Below are positions 15,806 to 24,490 of a DNA stretch of 26,305 bases, in pieces. The notes under the pieces were generated by a model. The model had not been told where the DNA came from, made no database searches, and saw only the letters and a list, made by a program, of their open reading frames with translations. Both the position numbers and the translations under genes were made by a program. This DNA is from Patescibacteria group bacterium UBA2100 (GTDB taxonomy: Bacteria > Patescibacteriota > Minisyncoccia > Phycocordibacterales > UBA2100), in assembly GCA_002331185.1 (NCBI GenBank), contig DCYW01000012.1:1564-27868 (forward strand), in the 5' to 3' direction. Every line of letters begins with the position of its first letter. The stretch's first letter is position 1.

Positions 15806-15839
15806 ATAGTACCACGCCTCTCTTTTAAAGGCGTAGTAC
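15806..15839 (-). promoter_or_regulatory. Extended -10 of dnaG overlapping an rpoC-dnaG hairpin
   Basis: On the minus strand TGgTACTAT (15814-15806) ends 11 nt before the dnaG ATG. The same bases lie partly in the 3' arm of an 11-bp hairpin (15809-15819 with 15829-15839, one G-U pair, 9-nt loop). There is no T-run after it, so it is not a classic terminator; it may cap the rpoC mRNA or tune read-through. Confidence 0.5.
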
Positions 15840-15864
15840 ATACCATATGTGTTTTTACAAAGTA

Positions 15865-18800
15865 TTAGTCTTCCCGTTTTCGCTCATTCTCAGACAATTC
15901 GCTTTGGAGATCATTCATGGCAGTGTTTTTAGCACTTCCGGCGAATCCTGTTCCTGCTGGGACAAGACGTCCAACAATCACATTTTCTTTCAATCCTTCG
16001 AGCTTATCTTCCGCTCCACGAACAGCAGCCTCACTAAGTTTGCGTGTCGTGTTTTGGAACGATGCTGCCGAAAGGAAGCTATCTCGAGTGAGCGCAGTCT
16101 CAGTAATACCGGTTACTAACTGATCTGCAGTTGCAATATCACCTCCTGCGTTCTTAATACGTTCATTTTCTCTTTCTAACTCAACATCTTCTACAACTTG
16201 TCCAACTGAGAACTTAGTGTCTCCTGCGTTCTTAATCTTTCTTCGTGAGAACATTTGTTTAATGACAACCTCAAGGTGCTTACGAGATACGGCGACACCT
16301 TGGAGCTCATAAATCTTGTTAATTTCAGAGATGATGTATTCCTGTACCAATTCCTTTCCAGCGTACTGATAGAGATCATCGAGTTCAGCAGAACCATCCG
16401 TCATAAACTGCCCCTTTGTTACTGGCTGACCCTTCTTTACAAGAATCGTACGTACTGAAGGCACCTTATACTCGATATCTCGCTTGCGTGAATTCTTACT
16501 TGTTCCATCTGGAATCAAGGTAATGATGGTGTCATCTCCTTCTTTAATAAGATCAGATACAACACCATCAATACGTGCAATAATCGCCGGACTCTTAGGT
16601 GAACGTCGATCGAACACTTCCTCAACTCGTGGCAATCCTTGCGTAATATCTCCTCCGACTGAGGCAGCACCACCGGCGTGCTTCGTGTTCATAGTAAGTT
16701 GTGTTGAAGGCTCTCCAAGAGACTGAGCAGCAACCGTACCAACAGCCTCTCCAATATCTACTAGTTCATTTGTTGTGAGGTCGTAACCGTAACATTGCTG
16801 ACATACACCACGTTGTGTTTTACAGGTCATTGGTGATCGTACAATAACCTTTTGTACTGTTGAATTAGCCAGCTCTTCTGCATCAAGCGCTGAAATTAAG
16901 TGACCTTTCTTAAAGAGTTCTTTGTTACCATCCATGATTGACTCAGCAAGCGTGCGTCCTTTTGTCGCACGTCCAAGTGAAATTTCCATTCCAAGTGCGT
17001 TAACACGACTTACTTCTACTCCATCTTTTGTTCCACAGTTGTTTTCATTAACAACAATGTCTTGTGCTACATCAAACAAACGTCGGGTAAGATATCCTGC
17101 CTGCGCAGTCTTAAGGGCAGTATCGGCAAGTCCCTTACGTGAACCATGTGTCGTAATGAAGTACTCAATTGGCTTCATACCTTCCTTGTATGACGCAATA
17201 ACTGGAGTTTCAATAATATCTCCATTTGGGTTTTGAATAAGACCTTTCATACCTGTCATCTGTGTAAGTTGTCCAACAGAACCACGAGCTCCTGAAGTAA
17301 TCATGTCGCTCACAGAACCATGAGGATCAACTGCTTCCATGACAGAATCTTCAATCTCGGTCTTGGCTTTCTGCCAACTTTCAATTGCCATTCGTCGTCG
17401 CTCTCCTTCTGAAAGAAGACCTTCGTTGAATTGAGCTCGTAGCTCGAGGATAGTTTGCGTACTCTTTTCAATAATAGTTTCTTTTTCTGGTGGTGTCTTT
17501 AGATCAGATAATCCCCACGTAATACCAGAAAGTGTCGCGTATTTGAATCCGAATACTTTAATTTTATCGAGAATCTTTGGCATTCCACTGAGGCCGTATC
17601 GTGCGATAAGATCATCAACGAGCTTATTCATTCGTCGTCGGTCAACAGTTTCATCAATATACGGAAAGTCTGTGGGAAGCACCGAGTTAAACAAAAGTCG
17701 TCCAACAGTCGTTTCGAATAACTCGCCATTATACGCAGCGTACTTTGGTGAATCACTCGGAAGCACCTTGATTTTCGCGCGGAAATCCACTACACCGTAA
17801 TCGTATGAGCTAATAGCGCGGTTAGTTGTTTCAAATATCTTTCCCTCTCCATTTGCGCCTTCCACAATCTTCGTCATCCAGTAGATCCCAAGAATCATGT
17901 CTTGTCGCGCATTCGTGGTTACATCCCCAGAACCAGGCTTAAGGATGTTGTTGTTGGCAGACATAATAGTTCGTGCCTCATGTTGCGCCTCATCTGAAAG
18001 AGGGACGTGAACAGCCATCTGGTCACCATCGAAATCGGCGTTAAACGCTTCACACACCAATGGGTGAAGCTGAATGGCGCTTCCCTCAATAAGAACTGGG
18101 CGGAATCCTTGCATGCTCTGACGGTGAAGTGTTGGCGCACGGTTAAGCAGCACATATTTATTGCTGATTACTTCTTCAAGAATTGCCCATACTTCTGGGA
18201 TTCCTTCTTCAATAAGGCGTCCTGCTCCACGAATATTATAAGCAATTTCGCGTTCAAGAAGTCCTGAAATAATAAATGGTCGGAACAGTTCCAATGCCAT
18301 CATCTTTGGAAGCCCACATTGGTCAAGCGCTAAGTCAGGACCAACAACAATCACACTTCGTCCGGAGTAATCTACTCTTTTACCAAGAAGGTTTTGTCGG
18401 AAATATCCCTGTTTTCCCTTGAGATAATCAGCAAGTGACTTAAGTGGTCGTGAACGCTGTCCTCCAACTGAGTATGCGGTGTTACCACGGCGTACTGAGT
18501 TATCGAGTAATGCGTCAACTGCTTCTTGCAGAATACGCTTTTCGTTACGCAATATAACATCTGGTGCGTAAATGTCTTTAAGTTTCTTAAGACGGTTATT
18601 TCGGTTAATAACTCGCCGGTAGAGATCATTGATGTCGGAGCTGGCGTGTCGGCCACCTTCAAGAGCAACCATTGGTCGAAGTGCCGGCGGAATCACCGGA
18701 AGTTGTGTAAGGAACATCCATTCAGGACGAACACCAGCTCCTTGCATTTGCTTCACAAGCGAAATGCGCTTCTGTAGCTTCACTCGGTCAGCAGCTCCTG

Positions 18801-19530
18801 CTTTTTCAAGCAAAGAAAGTAATTCTTGACGGAATACTTCAAGGTCAAGATTTTTGAAGATATCGTACAGTGCTTCTGCACCAATCTTTGCTTCAAAACA
18901 TGAAGAGTACTTGAGTGCAAACCTATGGTAGTCACCTTCTTCGAGTACAATACCTTCTTTAATACTTTCAATCTCTTTCTTTGCAGCAGTTGCGAGTTCT
19001 TTAAGCTTTTTCTTTGTCTTTTCATCTTTTACATCCTTGCTCTTTGCTTTGAACTCACTCTCAAGATCCTTAATCAGCCGTCCTTTTGATTCATCATTTA
19101 CCTTAGTAATAATGTATCCTGCAAAGTACACTACCTTTTCAACTTCAGCAGCAGAAATGCCAAGCAGTAGTGCAATGCGTGATGGAATACCACGATGGAA
19201 CCAAATGTGTGCAACGGGTGTTGCAAGATCAATATGACCCATTCGTTCGCGACGCACAACACTTCGAGTAATTTCTACTCCACATTTTTCACAGATAATT
19301 CCCTTGAAGCGAATACCACGGTACTTTCCACAGTAACATTCGAAGTCTTTTTCTGGTCCAAAAATCTTTTCATCAAACAGTCCATTTTTTTCAGGACGTT
19401 GTGTTCGGTAATTAATAGTCTCTGGCTTCACAACTTCACCACGAGACCATTCTAGAACTCGATCAGGTGACGCAAGTTTCAGCGTAACCTTGTCGAAATC
19501 GTTTATGAGCATTTCTTTGTTTGTTTTCAT
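15865..19530 (-). CDS. rpoC: DNA-directed RNA polymerase beta' subunit
   Basis: 1221 aa, shorter than the E. coli subunit (about 1400), with no large lineage insertions evident. Zinc site 1 is CYC...CEKC (C65, C67, C80, C83); the catalytic Mg site is NADFDGDQMAVH (about 495-510); zinc site 2 uses the Cys in NENNCG plus SPMTCKTQRGVCQQCYG. The bridge helix/trigger loop region reads LGEPSTQLTMNTKHAGG, where E. coli has LGEPGTQLTMRTFHIGG: the trigger-loop His is kept (H951) but the adjacent Arg is Asn (N948). It begins 5 nt after rpoB, in one operon. No SD upstream of the ATG is convincing, which fits translational coupling to rpoB. Confidence 0.98.
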   Translation of the reverse strand: MKTNKEMLINDFDKVTLKLASPDRVLEWSRGEVVKPETINYRTQRPEKNGLFDEKIFGPEKDFECYCGKYRGIRFKGIICEKCGVEITRSVVRRERMGHIDLATPVAHIWFHRGIPSRIALLLGISAAEVEKVVYFAGYIITKVNDESKGRLIKDLESEFKAKSKDVKDEKTKKKLKELATAAKKEIESIKEGIVLEEGDYHRFALKYSSCFEAKIGAEALYDIFKNLDLEVFRQELLSLLEKAGAADRVKLQKRISLVKQMQGAGVRPEWMFLTQLPVIPPALRPMVALEGGRHASSDINDLYRRVINRNNRLKKLKDIYAPDVILRNEKRILQEAVDALLDNSVRRGNTAYSVGGQRSRPLKSLADYLKGKQGYFRQNLLGKRVDYSGRSVIVVGPDLALDQCGLPKMMALELFRPFIISGLLEREIAYNIRGAGRLIEEGIPEVWAILEEVISNKYVLLNRAPTLHRQSMQGFRPVLIEGSAIQLHPLVCEAFNADFDGDQMAVHVPLSDEAQHEARTIMSANNNILKPGSGDVTTNARQDMILGIYWMTKIVEGANGEGKIFETTNRAISSYDYGVVDFRAKIKVLPSDSPKYAAYNGELFETTVGRLLFNSVLPTDFPYIDETVDRRRMNKLVDDLIARYGLSGMPKILDKIKVFGFKYATLSGITWGLSDLKTPPEKETIIEKSTQTILELRAQFNEGLLSEGERRRMAIESWQKAKTEIEDSVMEAVDPHGSVSDMITSGARGSVGQLTQMTGMKGLIQNPNGDIIETPVIASYKEGMKPIEYFITTHGSRKGLADTALKTAQAGYLTRRLFDVAQDIVVNENNCGTKDGVEVSRVNALGMEISLGRATKGRTLAESIMDGNKELFKKGHLISALDAEELANSTVQKVIVRSPMTCKTQRGVCQQCYGYDLTTNELVDIGEAVGTVAAQSLGEPSTQLTMNTKHAGGAASVGGDITQGLPRVEEVFDRRSPKSPAIIARIDGVVSDLIKEGDDTIITLIPDGTSKNSRKRDIEYKVPSVRTILVKKGQPVTKGQFMTDGSAELDDLYQYAGKELVQEYIISEINKIYELQGVAVSRKHLEVVIKQMFSRRKIKNAGDTKFSVGQVVEDVELERENERIKNAGGDIATADQLVTGITETALTRDSFLSAASFQNTTRKLSEAAVRGAEDKLEGLKENVIVGRLVPAGTGFAGSAKNTAMNDLQSELSENERKRED

Positions 19531-19535
19531 ACGCT

Positions 19536-22500
19536 TTACTTGTCGTCGTTATTCCTTTCTAAATTGATGTCTAATGCCAAGCCACGAAGATGTCGTAGTA
19601 ATACATTAAATGTTGCAGGTACGTTCGGTTGCCTAATGCGTTCACCCTTCACAATTGCATCAAAAGCAGCTGAACGCCCGAGTATATCGTCTGACTTTAT
19701 TGTAAGCACTTCGCGAAGCGCGTATGACGCACCGTAGCCAAGGAACGCCCACACTTCCATCTCTCCAATACGCTGCCCACCATTTTGAGCTTTACCTCCT
19801 AGAGGTTGCTGTGTCGTAATAGAGTACGGACCAACGCTGCGCATGTGGATTTTGTCTTCTACCATGTGATGGAGTTTCAAAATATACATGTTTCCTACTG
19901 CAATTGGCTGGTCAAACGCTTCTCCGGTTCGTCCGTCGTGAAGTACAATTTTCCCTGACTCTGGAAACCCAGCTTCTATCAACTCTTTCGTAATCTCAGC
20001 TTCTGTTGTGCCTGAAAACGGCGGAACGATAGCTTGATATCCGAGCTCTTCGGCTGCAAGACCAAGATGCATTTCTAAAATCTGCCCCAAGTTCATACGA
20101 GATGGAACTCCAAGTGGTGTCAAAATGATGTCAATAGGTTCACCATCTTTTGTGTATGGCATGTCTTCTTCTGGAAGCACACGTGAAATCACGCCCTTGT
20201 TACCGTGCCGTCCTGCGAGTTTATCTCCAACTGAGATGTTTCGCAGCTGTGCAACTTCAATGTGAATGCGCTTAATGATTCCACTTTCAAGCTGGTCTCC
20301 ATTTTCTCGTGAGAATATTCGTACACCTACAACACGACCACGCTTTCCAGCTTCCATTCTAAGGGATGTGTCTTTTACGTCCTTCGCTTTCTCACCAAAA
20401 ATAGAACGGAGCAATCGCTCTTCTGGAGTAAGTTGTGTTTCACCCTTAGGCGTTACTTTACCTACCAAAATATCACCTGCGCGAATTTCAGCACCAATGC
20501 GAACGATCCCCTCTTCATCGAGGTTGCGTAGCTTTGCTTCTGATACATTTGGAATATCGTATGTTGTTACTTCAGCACCAAGTTTTGTGTCGCGTACGTA
20601 TGCGACAAATTCCTCAACGTGAATTGAAGTAAACTTGCTGTTCTTTACAAGACGTTCTGAAATAACGATAGCGTCCTCGTAGTTTGCTCCTGCCCAAGAC
20701 ATAAACGCAATACGTGCGTTTTGCCCGATGGCAATTTGACCGTCTACACTTGAAGACGTGTCGGCAATAACGTCACCTCGTTTTACTTTGTCTCCTATTT
20801 TTACAGAAACACGTTGGTGAAATACCGACATGTCGTTTGTTCGGGAAAACTGTACGAGTGTATATTCTCTTTCTTTTCCTTTCGCATTCTTAACGATTAC
20901 TTTTCGTGCATCAGCGTATGTTACCGTTCCTGCTTCTTCAGCGATAACCAAACGTCCTGAGTCCCGTGCCGCATTTGCTTCAATACCAGTTGCAACATAC
21001 GGTACTTCTGGGACGATACATGGTGTCGCCTGCTTTTGCATGTTACTTCCCATAAGTGAACGGTTGGCATCATCGTGTTCTAGAAACGGAATCATCGTTG
21101 TGGCAACTGAGAAGGCTTGCCCTGTTGCGACTTCCATAAATTCGATTTCTTTCGGCTCCACGAAATATGGCTCACCCTTTTTACGAACCTCTACTAGTTT
21201 TTCTGTAATTTTTCCATTCTTATCACGCTCTGTTGCAGCGTGTGCAATAAAATATTTTTCGTCATCAAGCGCGTTAAGATATACGATTTCATCAGTTACC
21301 TTACCGTTTTTTACACGAACGTATGGTGTTTCGATAATACCAAAATCGTTCAAACGCGCGTGTACTGCAAGACGCAGAATAAGACCAATGTTTTGCCCTT
21401 CAGGAGTTTGAATAGGACACAGACGTCCGTAGTGGCTTGTGTGTACGTCACGCACGTCAAACCCCGCTCTTTCACGTGTAAGCCCTCCTGGTCCAAGTGC
21501 ACTAAGTGTACGAAGGTGTTCAAGCTCTCCGAGAATGTTGTTTTGGTCCATGAACTGTGAAAGCTGGTTCGTAGAGAAGAACTCCATAACTGCAGCTGAG
21601 AATGGGCGTGGATTTATAAATTGTATTGGGAGAATCGTTTCAGCGTCCACTGTAGACATACGGTCTTGAATGTTTCGCTTCATGCGACTCATACCGATGC
21701 GCACTTGGTGCTGCATCATTTCACCAACATATCGCACACGACGGAATCCAAGATGATCGATGTCATCTTCACGAGCCCCTTTTGTGTTGTTGAGTATAAT
21801 TATTTGAGACACGATACGAACAATATCGTCAGTTGAGAGCGTTTGTTCATCAAGTGCCTTACCACCTGAGTTTAGGTCGAAGCGATGATTGAACTGATAT
21901 CGTCCAACACGAGAAAGATCGTATCGTTCTTTGCTAAAGATAGATTCTACGAATTCGCGCGCGCTGTCTGGTGTTGCAAGGTCACCATCACGTAATCGCT
22001 TGTAGATTTCAATAAATGCATCAGCGGTTGTTTCGGTAAGGTCGTTTTCAAGAGATGTTTTGATAACTTCTTCGGCTCCTTCTACTCCTTTGAATGCCTT
22101 AAGCATTGCTTTTTCATCTTCAAGACCAAACACCTTAAGAAGAGTTGTGACAGGGAACTTTCGCTTTCGGTCGATTTTTACGTAAATAGCTCCATCTGGT
22201 TCACTTTCTACTTCAACCCATGCACCTCTTGCGGGAATAATCTTTGCACCAAAGTACTCAGATCCCTTCATGAGATTCTTCAAGAAAAAGACACCGTATG
22301 AACGGGCAAGTTGTGGTACAACCACGCGTTCGACTCCATTGATGATGAACGTACCGTGGTCGGTCATGTAGGGGAAGTCTGCAAGAAAGATTTCCTGACT
22401 CTTTTTCTCACCAGTAGTTTTGTTGGTGAGTTTTGCTTCAATACGAAGCGGTACTTTATAGGTAAGTCGCTTAAACTTAGCGTAGTGTTCATCGTACTCA

Positions 22501-22709
22501 GGTTTACCAATGGTAAAGTGAGAAATATCGAGATCAAACTTCTTGCCAGAATAATCGGCAATTGGTGAGAACTCTTCGAAGACAGACTTGATGCCTTCTT
22601 CCAAAAGTCGCTTGTACGAATCGATTTGTTCACGCACAAGGTTTGGTGTTTCAGCAAGGTTCTCTGTGAACTTGCCGAAGTGTTTTTTGGGCAATGCAGT
22701 GTTGCTCAT
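19536..22709 (-). CDS. rpoB: DNA-directed RNA polymerase beta subunit
   Basis: 1057 aa, a compact form. The start MSNTALPKKHFGKF and the early FPYMTDHGTFIINGVERVVV are typical. The rifampicin pocket runs from QLSQFMDQNN (382-391) through H398 and S403 (equivalents of E. coli H526 and S531, both conserved), with T401 in place of R529. GDKLAGRHGNKGVIS and the C-terminal QPLGGKAQNGGQRIGEMEVWAF, where beta meets beta', are intact. It is the first gene of rpoBC. The usual rplJ-rplL genes are not immediately upstream; instead there is a consensus promoter at 23015-23043 and a leader of about 300 nt. Confidence 0.98.
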   Translation of the reverse strand: MSNTALPKKHFGKFTENLAETPNLVREQIDSYKRLLEEGIKSVFEEFSPIADYSGKKFDLDISHFTIGKPEYDEHYAKFKRLTYKVPLRIEAKLTNKTTGEKKSQEIFLADFPYMTDHGTFIINGVERVVVPQLARSYGVFFLKNLMKGSEYFGAKIIPARGAWVEVESEPDGAIYVKIDRKRKFPVTTLLKVFGLEDEKAMLKAFKGVEGAEEVIKTSLENDLTETTADAFIEIYKRLRDGDLATPDSAREFVESIFSKERYDLSRVGRYQFNHRFDLNSGGKALDEQTLSTDDIVRIVSQIIILNNTKGAREDDIDHLGFRRVRYVGEMMQHQVRIGMSRMKRNIQDRMSTVDAETILPIQFINPRPFSAAVMEFFSTNQLSQFMDQNNILGELEHLRTLSALGPGGLTRERAGFDVRDVHTSHYGRLCPIQTPEGQNIGLILRLAVHARLNDFGIIETPYVRVKNGKVTDEIVYLNALDDEKYFIAHAATERDKNGKITEKLVEVRKKGEPYFVEPKEIEFMEVATGQAFSVATTMIPFLEHDDANRSLMGSNMQKQATPCIVPEVPYVATGIEANAARDSGRLVIAEEAGTVTYADARKVIVKNAKGKEREYTLVQFSRTNDMSVFHQRVSVKIGDKVKRGDVIADTSSSVDGQIAIGQNARIAFMSWAGANYEDAIVISERLVKNSKFTSIHVEEFVAYVRDTKLGAEVTTYDIPNVSEAKLRNLDEEGIVRIGAEIRAGDILVGKVTPKGETQLTPEERLLRSIFGEKAKDVKDTSLRMEAGKRGRVVGVRIFSRENGDQLESGIIKRIHIEVAQLRNISVGDKLAGRHGNKGVISRVLPEEDMPYTKDGEPIDIILTPLGVPSRMNLGQILEMHLGLAAEELGYQAIVPPFSGTTEAEITKELIEAGFPESGKIVLHDGRTGEAFDQPIAVGNMYILKLHHMVEDKIHMRSVGPYSITTQQPLGGKAQNGGQRIGEMEVWAFLGYGASYALREVLTIKSDDILGRSAAFDAIVKGERIRQPNVPATFNVLLRHLRGLALDINLERNNDDK

Positions 22710-23014
22710 ACTATATAACTTGCTTACTTGGCGTATTTCGTTGTTGCTTCGCGAAAAATCTTAGTCATCATACCTTTCAGTATGCCTCTTTCGATTTTTT
22801 GCTCGCGCCTAGAAATCCACTCAAGTGCGTAAGTTCTAAACGGAACACCCCATTCGAGATGTCTCGCTTTTCATTTACACACGTACTTATAAAGATGCGC
22901 TTTGCGGGACTTAGGAGTCTTTTAAACCGCTTAGCTGAGTATTAAAAATACTTTTCGTAACACAGTCTCACCCAAGAAACTTGCCACAACACAATCCACA
23001 AAAAGATGCCGAGT
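22710..23014 (-). ncRNA. Long structured leader of the rpoBC mRNA
   Basis: From the predicted start near 23008 the leader is about 300 nt. Two structures can be drawn. In the first, AAAAATC and CGCG pair across a 4-nt bulge (22793-22799 and 22804-22807 with 22754-22760 and 22750-22753), enclosing a CATAC/GTATG hairpin (22769-22773 with 22780-22784). In the second, CTCAAGTG (22820-22827) pairs with CATTCGAG (22851-22858), with a GTTC/GAAC inner hairpin. No tRNA, tmRNA, SRP or RNase P signature was found. A regulatory leader for RNAP synthesis is the likely role (inference). Confidence 0.45.
22724..22771 (-). CDS. Possible 15-aa leader peptide upstream of rpoB
   Basis: ATGATG at 22771 starts MMTKIFREATTKYAK, ending with TAA at 22724, 14 nt before the rpoB ATG. 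AAAGG sits just before the first ATG and would suit the second. The frame is open for a further 26 codons upstream (reading for example WGVPFRTYALEWISRR) without a start codon. It is basic. It could be a leader peptide or chance coding in a structured RNA. Confidence 0.25.
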   Translation of the reverse strand: MMTKIFREATTKYAK

Positions 23015-23043
23015 ATTCTACAGGACAACCCCAAAAGTGTCAA
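23015..23043 (-). promoter_or_regulatory. Consensus sigma70 promoter of rpoBC
   Basis: On the minus strand a perfect -35 TTGACA (23043-23038), a 17-nt spacer and TAGAAT (23020-23015, one mismatch to consensus). It is the best -35/-10 pair in the window and lies immediately after the AbrB-like gene (stop at 23054). Confidence 0.85.
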
Positions 23044-23053
23044 ACTCGCTATT

Positions 23054-23239
23054 TTACTTCTTCCAATCTTCAATGATAATTCTCTTTTTCTTCTCGTCGA
23101 TGGTGAGCTTCAATTTCTGCCGTTCACGCCACTTAAACTTCCGAATAATATCTATTGGTAACGTTACCCCATAGCTAAATCCGCCAATCTTAGATAGTTT
23201 ACGAACAAGATTTTCCCCAAGTCGCTTTCTCGTCTTCAT
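23054..23239 (-). CDS. AbrB/MazE-like (SpoVT_AbrB fold) DNA-binding protein
   Basis: 61 aa. The swapped-hairpin fold can be traced: VRKLSKIGGFSYGVTLPIDI, then a short helix (IRKFKWRERQ), LKLTIDEKKKRIIIEDW. The basic head MKTRKRLGENLVRKLSK should help DNA binding. Such proteins dimerise and repress promoters, often their own; MazE-type members are antitoxins. There is no toxin gene within the same operon here, so a stand-alone transcriptional regulator is more likely. The extended -10 TGaTAGAAT ends 8 nt before the ATG, with a 30-nt palindromic site just upstream that is repeated before the hydrolase gene, pointing to autoregulation and control of that gene. Confidence 0.82.
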   Translation of the reverse strand: MKTRKRLGENLVRKLSKIGGFSYGVTLPIDIIRKFKWRERQKLKLTIDEKKKRIIIEDWKK

Positions 23240-23247
23240 AGTAAGTC

Positions 23248-23256
23248 ATTCTATCA
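23248..23256 (-). promoter_or_regulatory. Extended -10 of the AbrB-like gene
   Basis: TGaTAGAAT on the minus strand ends 8 nt before the ATG at 23239 and is 5 nt downstream of the palindromic site A, which covers the -35 position. Confidence 0.65.
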
Positions 23257-23258
23257 TG

Positions 23259-23288
23259 TCTTCGTAGGTATTTACGTAAATACTTACG
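23259..23288. promoter_or_regulatory. Operator-like palindromic site A
   Basis: A dyad centred on TTTACGTAAA, identical over 30 nt to the reverse complement of site B (24539-24568). A second TACGTA follows 12 bp from the first (23273 and 23285). It covers the -35 region of the AbrB-like gene, as expected of a repressor operator. Confidence 0.7.
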
Positions 23289-23289
23289 T

Positions 23290-23329
23290 AAACTTAAAAA
23301 CCTCCAGTTAACTGGAGGTTTTTAAGTTT
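23290..23329. terminator. 40-nt perfect palindrome, terminator of the hydrolase gene
   Basis: A perfect inverted repeat of two 20-nt arms centred on GTTAAC, with CCTCCAG/CTGGAGG at its core and A/T runs on both sides. It directly abuts the hydrolase stop (23330) and would work in both directions. Confidence 0.85.
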
Positions 23330-24472
23330 CTATTTCATTGTGCTCATACCAAGTGCTGCCACTAGCTCAGCAGTATCACCGTCTTCTCCTAATGGTAAGT
23401 GACCACCAGGAACTGAATGTTTTCTCGCTTTATCTCCCATCAAACCTGTAAGTACATCATCTACGAGCTTTGTTTGACCCTTCGCGCTCACCCACTTATC
23501 GCTCTTTGGTACTATTACATCAATTGTAACATCTTCTGGCCAATCTTCTGGTGTAAGGTCACCAAGAACCTTTGGGTACTGCAATAAGTCCATACCTTCC
23601 CCGCCAGATAACGGAACTGCGCTGTCCAACACTGCTTTTTTGTAGCTTTCGTCATTAAGCGGTCCGGAAATCTTCTCAATATCCTTTCGTCTAGCAACAA
23701 TATCTTCGCCCATCACAAGTTGTTTAATGTACATTTCTGAGAAGTTGAGTGTCAACGCCTTTTTAAAGAAATCAGCGAGTACAACCCCCACAAAAGTTGG
23801 CGCAACAGTCACTAGCGCATCAACATCACCAGGAACTGCAGGCGCAACAAGAACTGCATTAATACCAGGAAGCTTTTTCCTTTCAGCTGTGTCCAATTCG
23901 TTGCGTCGAGCAACTTCATTTGCGACTGCGGCAAGAACTGCTGCGCCACCTGCGCTGTGTCCTATGATTGAAATATTCTCTGTTTCTGGAGTTGTCGCTT
24001 CTTCCATTGCCTTTTCTGCAAGCCGCACTCGATTCTCAAAATTACTGTGATGCGTTTCACTGTCCGAAACCACAGACATAATAGGAGCTCGTTCTGGTGT
24101 TTCCAATTCTGCCGGAACTGTAATGAAAGGTTTTACAAGGAAGTTTGCATTCTTTTTCTTCTCAATACGTTCCTTTCTCTCTGCATCTTTTGCTGCCACT
24201 TCAGCAGAGATGTTCTGCTGTGCAGCTGACTCATATTCGTCATGTGTACTTACAACATACAACCGTGCAGCATCTAGAGATGCACCCTCTTCTTTAGAAC
24301 CTCTTTCTTTTGCAGCGTCGTGCATTCGTTTGGCTACAACGTCAAAAATTGCAGGTCCTTCTGTAAGACCAGGAACAAATACCACAGCATTAGCCTTGTG
24401 CCTGCTGCTTTCTAATGATTCGTTACTTTTAGGCTGGCTTGGCGTTGATGAAATTCCTCCTTCGATGCTCAT
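23330..24472 (-). CDS. Alpha/beta hydrolase, unknown substrate
   Basis: 380 aa, no signal peptide or membrane span. The nucleophile elbow is GHSAGG (S173). Probable acid and base are D325 (VPKSDKWVS) and H358 (VPGGHLPL), giving a complete Ser-Asp-His triad, and FVPGLTEGP (32-40) is the likely oxyanion strand. An insertion rich in charge (about 78-130, including KDAERKERIEKKK) lies before the elbow, and a disordered N-terminus rich in Ser precedes the domain. It could be an esterase, lipase or peptidase. No SD is present; the predicted mRNA leader is about 45 nt and contains a GTG-start mini-ORF. The promoter carries the same palindrome as the AbrB-like gene, so it is probably a target of that regulator. 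Confidence 0.82.
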   Translation of the reverse strand: MSIEGGISSTPSQPKSNESLESSRHKANAVVFVPGLTEGPAIFDVVAKRMHDAAKERGSKEEGASLDAARLYVVSTHDEYESAAQQNISAEVAAKDAERKERIEKKKNANFLVKPFITVPAELETPERAPIMSVVSDSETHHSNFENRVRLAEKAMEEATTPETENISIIGHSAGGAAVLAAVANEVARRNELDTAERKKLPGINAVLVAPAVPGDVDALVTVAPTFVGVVLADFFKKALTLNFSEMYIKQLVMGEDIVARRKDIEKISGPLNDESYKKAVLDSAVPLSGGEGMDLLQYPKVLGDLTPEDWPEDVTIDVIVPKSDKWVSAKGQTKLVDDVLTGLMGDKARKHSVPGGHLPLGEDGDTAELVAALGMSTMK

Positions 24473-24490
24473 AGATATATGTTTATTGAT

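Noticed and set aside
20830..21411. 193-aa open frame on + opposite rpoB
   Set aside because: Ser/Arg/Thr-rich antisense shadow of a highly conserved gene; no start signal.
22694..22945. 83-aa open frame on + over the rpoB leader
   Set aside because: No SD or -10, overlaps the rpoB start, composition unlike neighbours.
23054..24472. Classical MazEF-type toxin-antitoxin pair
   Set aside because: The partner is an alpha/beta hydrolase of 380 aa in a separate transcript with a strong terminator between them, and no MazF/PIN-like toxin is nearby.
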